Positions 19,114 to 26,884 of a DNA stretch of 64,000 nucleotides are shown here, one piece after another. A program made the translations under genes and the position numbers. Position 1 is the stretch's first letter. Each line of letters opens with the position of its first letter. The stretch is from an uncultured Oscillibacter sp. (lineage in GTDB: Bacteria; Bacillota; Clostridia; Oscillospirales; Oscillospiraceae), in contig CAJTZK010000006.1 of assembly GCA_910583785.1 (NCBI GenBank), forward strand, positions 62,001 to 126,000, written 5' to 3'. The notes below the pieces were generated by a model that had not been told where the DNA came from, ran no database searches, and saw only the letters and a program-made list of their open reading frames with translations.

Positions 19114-20325
19114 TTACAGCTCGTCGAAGAACTTGTCGTGGATGGCCCGCACCGCCCGGTTTACGTCCATCTCGTCCAGCAGGACGGAGACCCGGATCTC
19201 GGAGGTGTTGATCATCTGGATGTTGATGCCCGCCTCATAGAGGGCCTCGAACATTTTGGCGGCCACGCCGCAGTTGCTCATCAGGCCCACGCCCACGATG
19301 GAGACCTTTCCGATCTGGTTATCGGCCTCAATGTGGTCGAAGCGCAGGGCTTCTTTGTGTTCGTTGAGGATGCCCTCCACCTCCTGCTGGTCCTTCCGGT
19401 GGATGGTGAAGGTGATGTCTTTGGTGTCCTCCCGGCCGATGGATTGGAGAATCACGTCCACATTGATGTTGTGCTTGCTCAGCAGGTCGAAGACCTGGAA
19501 GGCGACGCCGGGGTTGTGCTGGAGGCCCACCAGGGCCACCCGGGCGATGCTGGTGTCCTTGGCGACGCCCGCAATGTTGGTCTTTTCCACTTTCGTAACC
19601 TCCTTGACTTTCGTGCCGGGCTTCCGCTCCAGGCTGGAGAGCACTTCCAAATTCACCCGGAACTTCTTGGCCAGCTCCACGCTGCGGTTGTGGAGCACCT
19701 GGGCTCCCTGAGACGCCAGCTCCAGCATCTCGTCGTAGGTAATCTCCTCCAGCTTCCGGGCCGTGGGGACCAGGCGGGGGTCCGCCGTGTACACGCCGTC
19801 CACGTCGGTGTAAATCTGGCACAGGTCCGCCCGGAAGGCCGCCGCCAGGGCCACGGCGCTGGTGTCGGAGCCCCCCCGGCCCAGGGTGGTGACGTCGCCG
19901 TTGCGGTCCACGCCCTGGAAGCCCGTGACAATGACGATGCGGCGCTGGTCCAGCTCCGCCTGGATGCGCTCGGAGTCAATGCGCTTGATCCGGGCGTCGG
20001 CGTGGACGCTGGTGGACTGGATGCCCACCTGCCAGGCCGCCAGGGACACGCAGGGCAGGCCCATGGCCTCCAGGGCCATGGCGCAGAGGGCCACGGAAAC
20101 CTGCTCCCCCGTGGACAGGAGCATATCCAGCTCCCGCTTGGAGGCGCCGGGGTTAATCTCCTTGGCCCTTTCAATCAGGTCGTCGGTGGTGTCCCCCTGG
20201 GCGGACAGGACCACGATCACGTCGCTGCCCTTGACGTAGGTCTCCGCAATAATCCGGGCGACATTTTGGATGCGTTCCGCGTCCCTCACGGAGCTGCCGC
20301 CGAATTTTTGTACAATTAAACTCAT
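19114..20325 (-). CDS. lysC: Aspartate kinase
   Basis: The enzyme phosphorylates L-aspartate, the entry step to lysine, threonine, methionine and diaminopimelate. The protein has 403 residues with AAGGAAGAG before ATG 20325. The N-terminal amino-acid kinase domain starts with IVQKFGGSSV; further motifs are LLSTGEQVSVAL, GFQGVDRNGDVTTLGRGGSD and YTDVDGVYTADPR. Two C-terminal ACT domains (from about residue 265, with SIVGVGLMSNCGVAAKMFEAL) give feedback control, typically by lysine and/or threonine. It is the third gene of the operon, after hom, and precedes UPF0237/UPF0210. No lysine riboswitch is present. Confidence 0.97.
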   Translation of the reverse strand: MSLIVQKFGGSSVRDAERIQNVARIIAETYVKGSDVIVVLSAQGDTTDDLIERAKEINPGASKRELDMLLSTGEQVSVALCAMALEAMGLPCVSLAAWQVGIQSTSVHADARIKRIDSERIQAELDQRRIVIVTGFQGVDRNGDVTTLGRGGSDTSAVALAAAFRADLCQIYTDVDGVYTADPRLVPTARKLEEITYDEMLELASQGAQVLHNRSVELAKKFRVNLEVLSSLERKPGTKVKEVTKVEKTNIAGVAKDTSIARVALVGLQHNPGVAFQVFDLLSKHNINVDVILQSIGREDTKDITFTIHRKDQQEVEGILNEHKEALRFDHIEADNQIGKVSIVGVGLMSNCGVAAKMFEALYEAGINIQMINTSEIRVSVLLDEMDVNRAVRAIHDKFFDEL

Positions 20326-20416
20326 ATGTCGCTCTTCCTTTTCCGCTTGAAATCAGATGGGAAAGGGGGAGGGCCTTCTCCCCCGCTCTATCCTATGCGG
20401 CGGGCGGCGCGCCGGG

Positions 20417-21613
20417 TCAGCCGTCCAATACCCGCATACAGGCCAGTACGTTAAGGGACCGGGACTGCCGGGCCGCTTCGGCGCCGCTGAGGGACTCCGT
20501 CAAAAAGGCGGTCTCGCCATCCTCGCTGAGGACCTCCACCTGCCCGAAGGCCAGGGCCGCGTCGGTAAGGCTGCCCTCGATGCGGAAGTAGTGCCGGGTT
20601 TTGAGCACCGCGGGCTCCTGGAAGCCCGCCGTATCCGGTGACCAGCCGATTTCTTCCCGCTTGGGGCTGGCCTGGAGGCACTCCATCACGTCCGCCACGC
20701 AGGCGGAGGCGGTGGGCAGCTCCCCGGCGCCCCTGCCGTAAAACATCACTTCCCCGGTGGCGTTGCCCCGGACTATCACGGCGTTGAACACGTCCTCCAC
20801 ATTAGCCATGGGGTTGTCCTCGGGAATCAGGTGGGGGGCCACGTAGGCCGTCCGCCCGCCGCCGGGGAGGCGCACCGCCCGGCCCAGCAGCTTGATCCGG
20901 TAGCCCGCCCGCTGGGCGATTTTCACGTCCCGGAGGCTCAGCCTGCTGATGCCCTCCATAGGTACCCGCTCCGGGGCGATCTGGCAGCCGAAGGCCAAAT
21001 CCCCCAGGATGCAGATTTTCCGCCCAGCGTCGATGCCCTCCACGTCGGCGGTGGGGTCCGCCTCAGCGTAGCCCTTGGCCTGGGCCTCCCGGAGGGCGTC
21101 GGAGAAAAAGGCCCCCGTGCGGACCATCCGGGTGAGGATGTAATTCGTGGTCCCGTTCAGAATCCCGTACACCTCGTCAATCCGGTTGGCCGCCATGCAC
21201 TGGGTCAGGGGGTGGAGCACCGGGATGCCGCCGCCCACGCTGGCCTCAAAGAGATAACTGGCATTCTTCCGTTTCGCCAGGGCCAGCAGCTCGCAGCCCT
21301 TCTCCGCCACCAGCTGCTTGTTGGCGGTAACCACGTGCTTCCCGGCGGACAGGGCCCGCTTCGTGTACTCATAGGCCGCCTCCACCCCGCCGATGGTCTC
21401 CACCACCACCCGGATGCCGTCGTCCTCTTCGATCTTCTTGAAATCATCCGTCATCAGCTGGCGGTAAGGCCCGTCCTTGAAATGCCGGACCAGCACGCGT
21501 TTCACCTGCAAGGGCTCCCCCAGCTTCCGCTCGATCTGCCGGGCGTTCTCCGCCACCACCTTGGCAACGCCGGTGCCCACGGTGCCCAGGCCCAGAATCG
21601 CAATCTGTACCAT
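20417..21613 (-). CDS. hom: Homoserine dehydrogenase
   Basis: The enzyme reduces aspartate semialdehyde to homoserine with NAD(P)H, at the threonine/methionine branch. The protein has 398 residues with GAGGAAGG before ATG 21613. The N-terminal Rossmann motif is ILGLGTVGTGVAKVV, the catalytic region holds VETIGGVEAAYEYTKRALSAGKHVVTANK, and GGGIPVLHPL and GILNGTTNYILTRM are diagnostic. The C-terminal part of about 80 residues is shorter and more divergent than a typical ACT domain, so allosteric control may differ. It follows the ACT regulator gene by 20 bp and precedes lysC. Confidence 0.96.
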   Translation of the reverse strand: MVQIAILGLGTVGTGVAKVVAENARQIERKLGEPLQVKRVLVRHFKDGPYRQLMTDDFKKIEEDDGIRVVVETIGGVEAAYEYTKRALSAGKHVVTANKQLVAEKGCELLALAKRKNASYLFEASVGGGIPVLHPLTQCMAANRIDEVYGILNGTTNYILTRMVRTGAFFSDALREAQAKGYAEADPTADVEGIDAGRKICILGDLAFGCQIAPERVPMEGISRLSLRDVKIAQRAGYRIKLLGRAVRLPGGGRTAYVAPHLIPEDNPMANVEDVFNAVIVRGNATGEVMFYGRGAGELPTASACVADVMECLQASPKREEIGWSPDTAGFQEPAVLKTRHYFRIEGSLTDAALAFGQVEVLSEDGETAFLTESLSGAEAARQSRSLNVLACMRVLDG

Positions 21614-21633
21614 TTCCGAAAACCTTCCTCTTT

Positions 21634-22074
21634 TTAGCCTGCTAAAATCTCAAATTTTAATACGCCTTCCAGGGCCGACGCGTCCCCCATCAGCTGTTCC
21701 AGGGACTGCTCCATCCGGCTGGTCTCTGCGGAGATGGTCACCGCCGCGCAGCCGTTGGTGGGAATGCTCTGGTTGATGGTCAGGATGTTGGCCCCCGAGG
21801 CGGCGAACACCGCCAGCACGCCGGAAAGCACCCCCGCCACGTCCTTGAGCATGGCGTAAAAGGTGATGATATGTTCCGCCTTCATGTCGTTGAAGGGCTG
21901 GACGGAGTCCTTGTATTTATAGAAGGCGCTGCGGCTGATGCCCGCCAGCTTGGTGGCCTCCCCCACGGTGTCCGCCTCCCCGGTCTGCATCATCCGCTTG
22001 GCCTCCGCCACCTTGACGAAAATCTCCGGCAGTGCGTCCGCCGCCACAATATAGTATTTAATCGCCTTTGCCAT
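21634..22074 (-). CDS. ACT domain-containing regulator, UPF0735 (PheB/YerG type)
   Basis: A protein of 146 residues. GGGGAGG lies before ATG 22074; an upstream in-frame extension to 22356 has no ribosome binding site. The N-terminal half holds a helix-turn-helix-like stretch (GEATKLAGISRSAFYKYKD), and the C-terminal half is an ACT domain (VLAVFAASGANILTINQSIP). This is the PheB/UPF0735 arrangement. It heads the hom-lysC operon, so it probably reports aspartate-family or aromatic amino acid levels, either as an allosteric subunit or as a DNA-binding regulator of its own promoter at 22144-22172. Neither role is proven. Confidence 0.9.
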   Translation of the reverse strand: MAKAIKYYIVAADALPEIFVKVAEAKRMMQTGEADTVGEATKLAGISRSAFYKYKDSVQPFNDMKAEHIITFYAMLKDVAGVLSGVLAVFAASGANILTINQSIPTNGCAAVTISAETSRMEQSLEQLMGDASALEGVLKFEILAG

Positions 22075-22143
22075 CGCGTCCTCCCCGCCGCCGCCCTCTG
22101 GCGGCCGCCCAGTCCGTCTATTGTGGTCATTTGTCTTTCCTGC

Positions 22144-22172
22144 ATGGTAACACATTTTAATCCGCTCCGCAA
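22144..22172 (-). promoter_or_regulatory. Probable promoter of the ACT-hom-lysC operon
   Basis: Minus-strand TTGCGG (22167-22172) and TACCAT (22144-22149) with a 17-bp spacer. The match is weak in the -35 but well placed, with a leader of about 65 nt. Confidence 0.45.
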
Positions 22173-22266
22173 CTGTCGGATTCGGGGAAACTTCCCGGAA
22201 AATCCCCCCTTTCCGTGGGCAAAATGCCGGAGAGCCGCCGGAATTCTCCCCCCGCCGGACGATTTC

Positions 22267-22386
22267 ATGAATATTCATCCATATATTCATCTCTCTTCCA
22301 GCAGCACGTTTGAAATATGCACAAAGAGTCGTCAAGCCCCGGAAATTTTTCGGCAATTCTGGAGAAATGCGCCAAATATTTATGCA
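22267..22386. promoter_or_regulatory. Possible ArgR/AhrC (ARG-box) operators upstream of the ABC importer
   Basis: The 450-bp gap 22075-22528 is partly AT-rich. It holds the palindrome ATGAATATTCAT (22267-22278) with further ATTCAT units to 22290, and CAAATATTTATGCA (22373-22386). From memory of the ARG-box consensus TGMATWWWWATKCA, each candidate 14-mer matches at 12 positions. The second lies 17 bp upstream of the -35 box of the binding-protein promoter. The remainder of the gap holds only the two divergent promoters. Confidence 0.3.
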
Positions 22387-22403
22387 CAGCTTCTGAAAAA
22401 GTA

Positions 22404-22432
22404 TTGACAGATCCGCCCGTCCGTGCTAAGGT
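22404..22432 (+). promoter_or_regulatory. Promoter of the amino-acid ABC importer
   Basis: TTGACA (22404-22409), a 17-bp spacer and TAAGGT (22427-22432); the -35 is perfect and the -10 weak. The leader to ATG 22529 is about 90 nt. Confidence 0.6.
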
Positions 22433-22528
22433 AGCCACAGTTCAAGGGAGGAACGCCTCCCGGGGTTTTGGAACCCCACGCCCGGTCCGCCGGGCAAAGA
22501 CTTTATGGATGAAAAGGATGATTGTATC

Positions 22529-23392
22529 ATGAAAAAGATGCTGACCCTGCTCTTGGCCCTGGCCATGGTCCTGGGCCTGGCCGCCTGCGGCGGCGGAGAC
22601 AAGCCCGCCGGCAACACCGGGGACTCGGCTCCCGCCGATACCTCTGCCCCCGCTGATAACGGCGCCGGGGACACCGGAACGGACACCCCCGCTCTCACCA
22701 CCGTGGAAGAGGGCAAGCTCCACATGTCCACCAACGCCGCCTTCCCTCCCTATGAGATGACCACCGACGCCGGAGGCTTCGAGGGCATCGACATCGAGGT
22801 GGCCCAGGCCATCGCGGGCAAGCTGGGCCTGGAGCTGGTGGTGGACGACATGGGCTTTGACGCGGCCCTCACCGCCGTCCAGACCGGACAGAGCGACATC
22901 GCCATGGCGGGCATCACCGTCAACGAAGAGCGGCAGCAGGTCATGGACTTCTCTGACAGCTACGCCACGGGCGTGCAGGTGGTCATTGTCAAGGAGGACT
23001 CCCCCATCCAGACCGTGGACGACCTGTCCAACGCCCAGATGATCGGCTGCCAGAAGGCCACCACTGGCTATATCTACTGCTCCGACACCCCGGAAAACGG
23101 CGGCTATGGCGAAGACCATGTCACCGCCTATGAGACGGGCGCCCTGGCCGTCATGGCCCTGGTCAACGGCCAGGTGGACGCGGTGGTCATCGACAACGAA
23201 CCCGCCAAGAGCTTCGTGGCCGCCAACGAAGGCCTGAAAATCCTGGACACCGAGTTCGCCGTGGAGGACTACGCCATCGGCTTTGCCAAGGGGAACGCCG
23301 CCCTGCTGGAGGCCGTCAACGCCGCCATGGCGGAGCTGAAAGCCGACGGTACCTTCCAGGACATCGTGGACAAGTATATCACCGCCGAGTAA
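22529..23392 (+). CDS. Amino acid ABC transporter substrate-binding lipoprotein
   Basis: A protein of 287 residues; ATG 22529 follows AAAAGGATG. The signal peptide MKKMLTLLLALAMVLGLAAC ends in a lipobox, so the mature protein is lipidated on the outer face of the membrane. A linker rich in D, A, P and T (about 25-55) follows. The SBP_bac_3 domain has LHMSTNAAFPPYEM, GIDIEVAQAIAGKLGLEL, VQTGQSDIAMAGITVNEERQ and QVDAVVIDNEPA, typical of polar or basic amino-acid binding proteins. Ligand specificity cannot be read directly; cystine, arginine or glutamine are all possible. A hairpin follows the gene and may favour its over-expression relative to the permease. Confidence 0.95.
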   Translation: MKKMLTLLLALAMVLGLAACGGGDKPAGNTGDSAPADTSAPADNGAGDTGTDTPALTTVEEGKLHMSTNAAFPPYEMTTDAGGFEGIDIEVAQAIAGKLGLELVVDDMGFDAALTAVQTGQSDIAMAGITVNEERQQVMDFSDSYATGVQVVIVKEDSPIQTVDDLSNAQMIGCQKATTGYIYCSDTPENGGYGEDHVTAYETGALAVMALVNGQVDAVVIDNEPAKSFVAANEGLKILDTEFAVEDYAIGFAKGNAALLEAVNAAMAELKADGTFQDIVDKYITAE

Positions 23393-23402
23393 ACGCGCCG
23401 AG

Positions 23403-23430
23403 GAGGGCGGCCTTCCGGGCCGCCCTCTTT
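23403..23430 (+). terminator. Intercistronic hairpin, partial terminator
   Basis: A 10-bp stem GAGGGCGGCC/GGCCGCCCTC with loop TTCCG and only T3 afterwards. It sits between binding-protein and permease genes, a common place for attenuation or mRNA 3'-end protection. Confidence 0.55.
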
Positions 23431-23462
23431 CCCGCGCCGTGTAAAGAGAAAGGAGCCCCGCC

Positions 23463-24173
23463 ATGAAACCTTCCCTCGCGCAGCGCTTCGCCACCGCCTT
23501 CTTGGAAGGCGGCCGCTGGAAGCTCTACCTCCAGGGACTGGGGACCACCCTGGAGCTGACCGTCGTGGCCCTGATTTTCGGCGTGCTGCTGGGATTGGTG
23601 GTGGCGGTGGTCCGCTCCGCCCACGACCAGCAGCGCGTGGGGCGGCGGAACCCCGTGCTGGGCGTTTTAAACGTCCTCTGCCAGATTTATACCACCGTCA
23701 TCCGGGGCACGCCCATGCTGGTCCAGCTCTTCATCTGGACCTTCGTCATTTTCCCCACCCAGCGGAATAAAATCCTGGTGGCCTTCATTGGCCTGGGGGT
23801 CAACTCCGGGGCCTATGTGGCGGAAATCATCCGGGGCGGGCTGATGAGCGTGGACGCGGGCCAGTCCGAGGCGGGCCGCTCCCTGGGCCTGGGATACTTC
23901 GATACCATGCGCTTCATCGTCATCCCCCAGGCCTTCAAGAACATCCTGCCGTCTCTTGGCAACGAGTTTATCACGTTGTTCAAGGACACCTCCCTGGCCC
24001 AGGCCATCGGCGGCATGGAGATGCTGTACTACGCCAGCACCATCGGCGGGCGGACCTTTGACTATATGCCGCCCCTGCTGGGCATCGCCGTCATGTACTT
24101 AGCCATTGTCATCGTCTTCACCTGGCTCCAGGGACGGCTTGAAAGGAGGCTGCGGGAAAGTGATCGACGTTAA
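23463..24173 (+). CDS. Amino acid ABC transporter permease
   Basis: A protein of 236 residues; AAAGGAGCC precedes ATG 23463. It has five or six membrane segments with the HisM/GlnP-type pattern: TTLELTVVALIFGVLLGLVV at the N-terminus, YTTVIRGTPMLVQLF, and the EAA loop EAGRSLGLGYFDTMRFIVIP that docks on the ATPase. FKDTSLAQAIGGMEMLY follows. It probably works as a homodimer with the ATPase encoded immediately downstream. The 3' end overlaps the ATPase start by 14 nt, so their translation is coupled. Confidence 0.95.
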   Translation: MKPSLAQRFATAFLEGGRWKLYLQGLGTTLELTVVALIFGVLLGLVVAVVRSAHDQQRVGRRNPVLGVLNVLCQIYTTVIRGTPMLVQLFIWTFVIFPTQRNKILVAFIGLGVNSGAYVAEIIRGGLMSVDAGQSEAGRSLGLGYFDTMRFIVIPQAFKNILPSLGNEFITLFKDTSLAQAIGGMEMLYYASTIGGRTFDYMPPLLGIAVMYLAIVIVFTWLQGRLERRLRESDRR

Positions 24174-24882
24174 AAACCTCTCCAAGTCCTTCGGGGACCA
24201 CCTGGTGCTGGACGGCATCTCCCAGCACATTTACCCTGGGGAAAAGGTGGTTGTCATCGGGCCCTCGGGATCCGGCAAGTCCACCTTCCTCCGGTGCCTG
24301 AACCTGCTGGAGACCCCCAGCAAGGGAACCATCACCTTCCATGGGACGGTGATCACCGACCCCAAGGTGAAGATCGACCAGGTGCGCCAGCAGATGGGCA
24401 TGGTATTCCAGCACTTTAACCTGTTCCCCAACATGACCATCCGGAAGAACATCACCCTGGCCCCAGTGCGGACGGGATTGATGAAGCAGGAGGAGGCCGA
24501 CGAGCTGGCGGGAAGCCTTTTGCAGCGGGTGGATCTGACGGACAAGGCCGACGCCTATCCCAGCCAGCTCTCCGGCGGGCAGAAGCAGCGGGTGGCCATC
24601 GTCCGGGCCCTGGCCATGAAGCCCCAGCTGATGCTGTTCGACGAGCCCACCTCCGCCCTGGACCCGGAAATGGTGGGCGAGGTGCTGGACGTGATGAAGG
24701 AGCTGGCCCGGGATGGCATGACCATGGTGGTGGTAACCCACGAGATGGGCTTTGCCCGGGAGGTGGGCAGCCGGGTGCTGTTCATGGCCGACGGCAAGGT
24801 CCTGGAGGAAGGGGCCCCGGCGGAGCTCTTCGGGACCCCCCAGCATCCAAGGCTGAAGGATTTTCTCAGCAAGGTGCTCTAA
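24160..24882 (+). CDS. Amino acid ABC transporter ATP-binding protein
   Basis: A protein of 240 residues. I chose GTG 24160 (VIDVKNLSKSFG), with AAAGGAGG ten bases upstream; a longer frame inside the permease gene has no ribosome binding site. Walker A is GPSGSGKST, the Q-loop is MGMVFQHFNLFPNMT, the signature is LSGGQKQRVAI, Walker B is LMLFDEPTSALDPE and the H-loop is VVTHEMGF. This is the GlnQ/ArtP/TcyC class that drives polar amino-acid import. It is the last gene of the unit, closed by the hairpin at 24891-24919. Confidence 0.95.
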   Translation: MIDVKNLSKSFGDHLVLDGISQHIYPGEKVVVIGPSGSGKSTFLRCLNLLETPSKGTITFHGTVITDPKVKIDQVRQQMGMVFQHFNLFPNMTIRKNITLAPVRTGLMKQEEADELAGSLLQRVDLTDKADAYPSQLSGGQKQRVAIVRALAMKPQLMLFDEPTSALDPEMVGEVLDVMKELARDGMTMVVVTHEMGFAREVGSRVLFMADGKVLEEGAPAELFGTPQHPRLKDFLSKVL

Positions 24883-24890
24883 AGAGAACC

Positions 24891-24919
24891 AGGCCCTCCG
24901 GCAGTCTGCCGGAGGGCCT
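24891..24919. terminator. Bidirectional terminator between the ABC importer and upp
   Basis: A perfect 13-bp stem AGGCCCTCCGGCA/TGCCGGAGGGCCT (loop GTC) between convergent genes, with CTGTTT on the plus side and GGTTCTCTTT on the minus side. It ends 5 bp from the upp stop codon. Confidence 0.8.
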
Positions 24920-24924
24920 GCTGT

Positions 24925-25557
24925 TTACTTCGTTCCGAAAATCCGGTCTCCCGCGTCGCCCAGCCCGGGGACAATGTAGCCATTCTCGTTGAGCCGTTCG
25001 TCCACGGCGCCGCAGTAGATGTCCACGTCCGGATGACTCTTCTGGATGCGGGCGATGCCCTCCGGCGCGGCCAGGAGGACCATCAGCTTGATGGCGGTGC
25101 AGCCGTACTCCTTCATGAAGCCGATGGCCGCCTCGGCGCTGCCCCCGGTGGCCAGCATGGGGTCTACAATCAGCACGTCCCGCTCCGCCACGTCCTTGGG
25201 CATCTTGCAGAAGTACTTCACTGGCTCCAGGGTCTCCTCATCCCGGTACAGGCCGATGTGCCCCACCCGGGCGGAGGGCACCATCCGCAGCACGCCGTCC
25301 ACCAGGCCCAGGCCCGCCCGGAGGATGGGCACCACGGCGAATTTCTTGCCCTTGAGCATGGGGGCGGTAGTCTTGCAGATGGGAGTTTCCACCTCGCAGG
25401 TGGTCAGGGCCAGGTCCCGGGTGGCCTCGTAGGTGATCAGCATGCCAATCTCGGACACCAGTTCCCGGAAATCCTTGACGCTGGTGTTCTTGTCCCGGAG
25501 GATGGTCAGTTTGTGGGCCACCAGGGGGTGGTCCATGACGTGTACTTTCCCGTTCAT
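24925..25557 (-). CDS. upp: Uracil phosphoribosyltransferase
   Basis: The enzyme salvages uracil to UMP with PRPP in the cytoplasm. The protein has 210 residues; GAAGGAG lies before ATG 25557. Typical segments are VMDHPLVAHKLTILRDKNTS, FAVVPILRAGLGLVDGVLR and the PRPP-binding VLIVDPMLATGGSAEAAI. The C-terminus YIVPGLGDAGDRIFGTK holds the uracil-binding site. It is the last gene of the tsaE-tsaB-upp unit (48 bp after tsaB). Confidence 0.97.
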   Translation of the reverse strand: MNGKVHVMDHPLVAHKLTILRDKNTSVKDFRELVSEIGMLITYEATRDLALTTCEVETPICKTTAPMLKGKKFAVVPILRAGLGLVDGVLRMVPSARVGHIGLYRDEETLEPVKYFCKMPKDVAERDVLIVDPMLATGGSAEAAIGFMKEYGCTAIKLMVLLAAPEGIARIQKSHPDVDIYCGAVDERLNENGYIVPGLGDAGDRIFGTK

Positions 25558-25605
25558 AACAACACTCCTTCTATATTTATGTCCAAATTCTAAGATACCG
25601 CCCAT

Positions 25606-26307
25606 TCAGCCGCCCTGCTTCTCCCGCCGCAGCCGCTCGGCCTGGGGAGGCCGGAGGTAAACGGGGGCCAATTCCTGGGCGGACACCAGCCCGCCTTTTT
25701 CCGCCAGCTCCTCCGCCTCCATGGCCACGGACACGGCGTTCTCCTTCACCAGATGGGCCGGGGCCAGACGGCAGGGCACCCCCGCCGCCGCCAAATACTC
25801 ATAGCACATCCGCCCCCCGTCCCCCAGGACGGTCTTGGGCCTGGGGTCCTTTCCCAGCTCCACCGCCAGATCGGAAAGAGCGATGGCCCGGTCCTCCGTC
25901 AGGCGGGCAAGGACCCCGTCCCGTGCTTCAAAGACGGCGTTGTAAACCTGCTGCCGCCGGGCGTCCATGGCGCAGACCACCAGCCCGTCGCAAAACGCCA
26001 CGTTCCGGGCCAGGGCCGCCAGGGTGGACACCGCCACGCAGGGCTTGTCCGCCGCCCAGGCCAGTCCCTTGGCGGCGGAAACGCCGATACGGACCCCGGT
26101 AAAGGACCCCGGCCCCGCCGAGACGGCCACGGCGTCCAGGTCCGCCAGGGCCATGCCCGTATTCTTCAGCAAAAGCTCCACCAGGGGCATCAGGGTCCGG
26201 CTGTGGGTCAGCCCTGTGTCCTGGTAAGCGGAGGCCAGCACCTTTCCGTCCCCGGTGATGGCGGCGGAGACGGCTTTGGCGGCGGTCTCCAGGGCCAGAA
26301 TCTTCAT
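25606..26307 (-). CDS. tsaB: tRNA threonylcarbamoyladenosine biosynthesis protein TsaB
   Basis: TsaB pairs with TsaD and TsaE in the complex that transfers the threonylcarbamoyl group to A37 of ANN-decoding tRNAs. The protein has 233 residues. ATG 26307 overlaps the tsaE stop codon (ATGA), with AAGGAG upstream. ASKHA features are ILALETAAKAVSAAI, THSRTLMPLVELLL, VSAGPGSFTGVRIGVSAAKGLAWA and CAMDARRQQVYNAVF. The TsaC activity of the same pathway is encoded in the fusion at 40940-42601; TsaD is not in the window. Confidence 0.95.
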   Translation of the reverse strand: MKILALETAAKAVSAAITGDGKVLASAYQDTGLTHSRTLMPLVELLLKNTGMALADLDAVAVSAGPGSFTGVRIGVSAAKGLAWAADKPCVAVSTLAALARNVAFCDGLVVCAMDARRQQVYNAVFEARDGVLARLTEDRAIALSDLAVELGKDPRPKTVLGDGGRMCYEYLAAAGVPCRLAPAHLVKENAVSVAMEAEELAEKGGLVSAQELAPVYLRPPQAERLRREKQGG

Positions 26308-26735
26308 AGGGGCCCCACTCCTTCCATGGTAATAAGCCGCCAGTTGCCGCCTTCCGGGCAGCGGGCAAAGGAGACGACGGCGGTATCCTCCGGCAGGGCC
26401 TCCTCCACCCGTTCGCTCCACTCCAAGGTGCAGACGCCCCCCCGGTCCAGGTAATCCTCCCAGCCGATGTCAAAAAGGTCCCCGGCGTCCTCCAGGCGGT
26501 ACATGTCAAAGTGGAACAGGGGCAGGCGCCCCCCCTCGTACTCGTTGACAATGGTAAAGGTGGGGCTGGTCACCCGGCCCTCATAGCCCAGCCCTTGGGC
26601 CAGTCCCCGGGTAAAGGCCGTCTTCCCCATTCCCAGGCCCCCCCGGAAGGCCACCACGGCCCCGGGAGCCAGGACGGCGGCCAGGCGGCGGCCCAGGTCC
26701 TCGGTCTCCGCCTCGCTGTGAGAGATGTAGTCCAT
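26304..26735 (-). CDS. tsaE: tRNA threonylcarbamoyladenosine biosynthesis ATPase TsaE
   Basis: A small P-loop ATPase of 143 residues that drives turnover of the TsaBD complex. AAAGGAGG precedes ATG 26735. Walker A is FRGGLGMGKTAFTRG, switch region SPTFTIVNEYEG follows, and FHFDMYRLEDAGDLFDIGWEDY is the conserved acidic segment. It starts the operon behind a near-consensus promoter (26771-26799) that is divergent from rodA. Confidence 0.96.
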   Translation of the reverse strand: MDYISHSEAETEDLGRRLAAVLAPGAVVAFRGGLGMGKTAFTRGLAQGLGYEGRVTSPTFTIVNEYEGGRLPLFHFDMYRLEDAGDLFDIGWEDYLDRGGVCTLEWSERVEEALPEDTAVVSFARCPEGGNWRLITMEGVGPL

Positions 26736-26770
26736 GGGCGGGCCTCCTTTCTTGGTGTTCAGATCGATTC

Positions 26771-26799
26771 AGTATACCACAAATTGAATAAAGTGTAAA
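26771..26799 (-). promoter_or_regulatory. Promoter of tsaE-tsaB-upp
   Basis: Minus-strand TTTACA (26794-26799) and TATACT (26771-26776) with a 17-bp spacer. Confidence 0.8.
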
Positions 26800-26815
26800 A
26801 AGAAATTTTCCGGCG

Positions 26816-26844
26816 TTTACAGTTTTTTTGATCTGTGGTAAAAT
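26816..26844 (+). promoter_or_regulatory. Promoter of rodA
   Basis: TTTACA (26816-26821), a 17-bp spacer and TAAAAT (26839-26844). The spacer end TCTGTGG is nearly the same as TTTGTGG in the divergent tsaE promoter. Confidence 0.8.
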
Positions 26845-26884
26845 GACTTGTTTTCATACAAGCCAACGCGTCAAGGAGCAAACT

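Noticed and set aside
20326..20416. Lysine riboswitch or T-box ahead of lysC
   Set aside because: The gap is only 91 bp, inside an operon, with no conserved riboswitch core; no T-box sequence was seen upstream of the first operon gene either.
22442..23494. Open frame of 350 codons opposite the binding-protein gene
   Set aside because: The lipobox, periplasmic binding motifs and promoter all lie on the plus strand.
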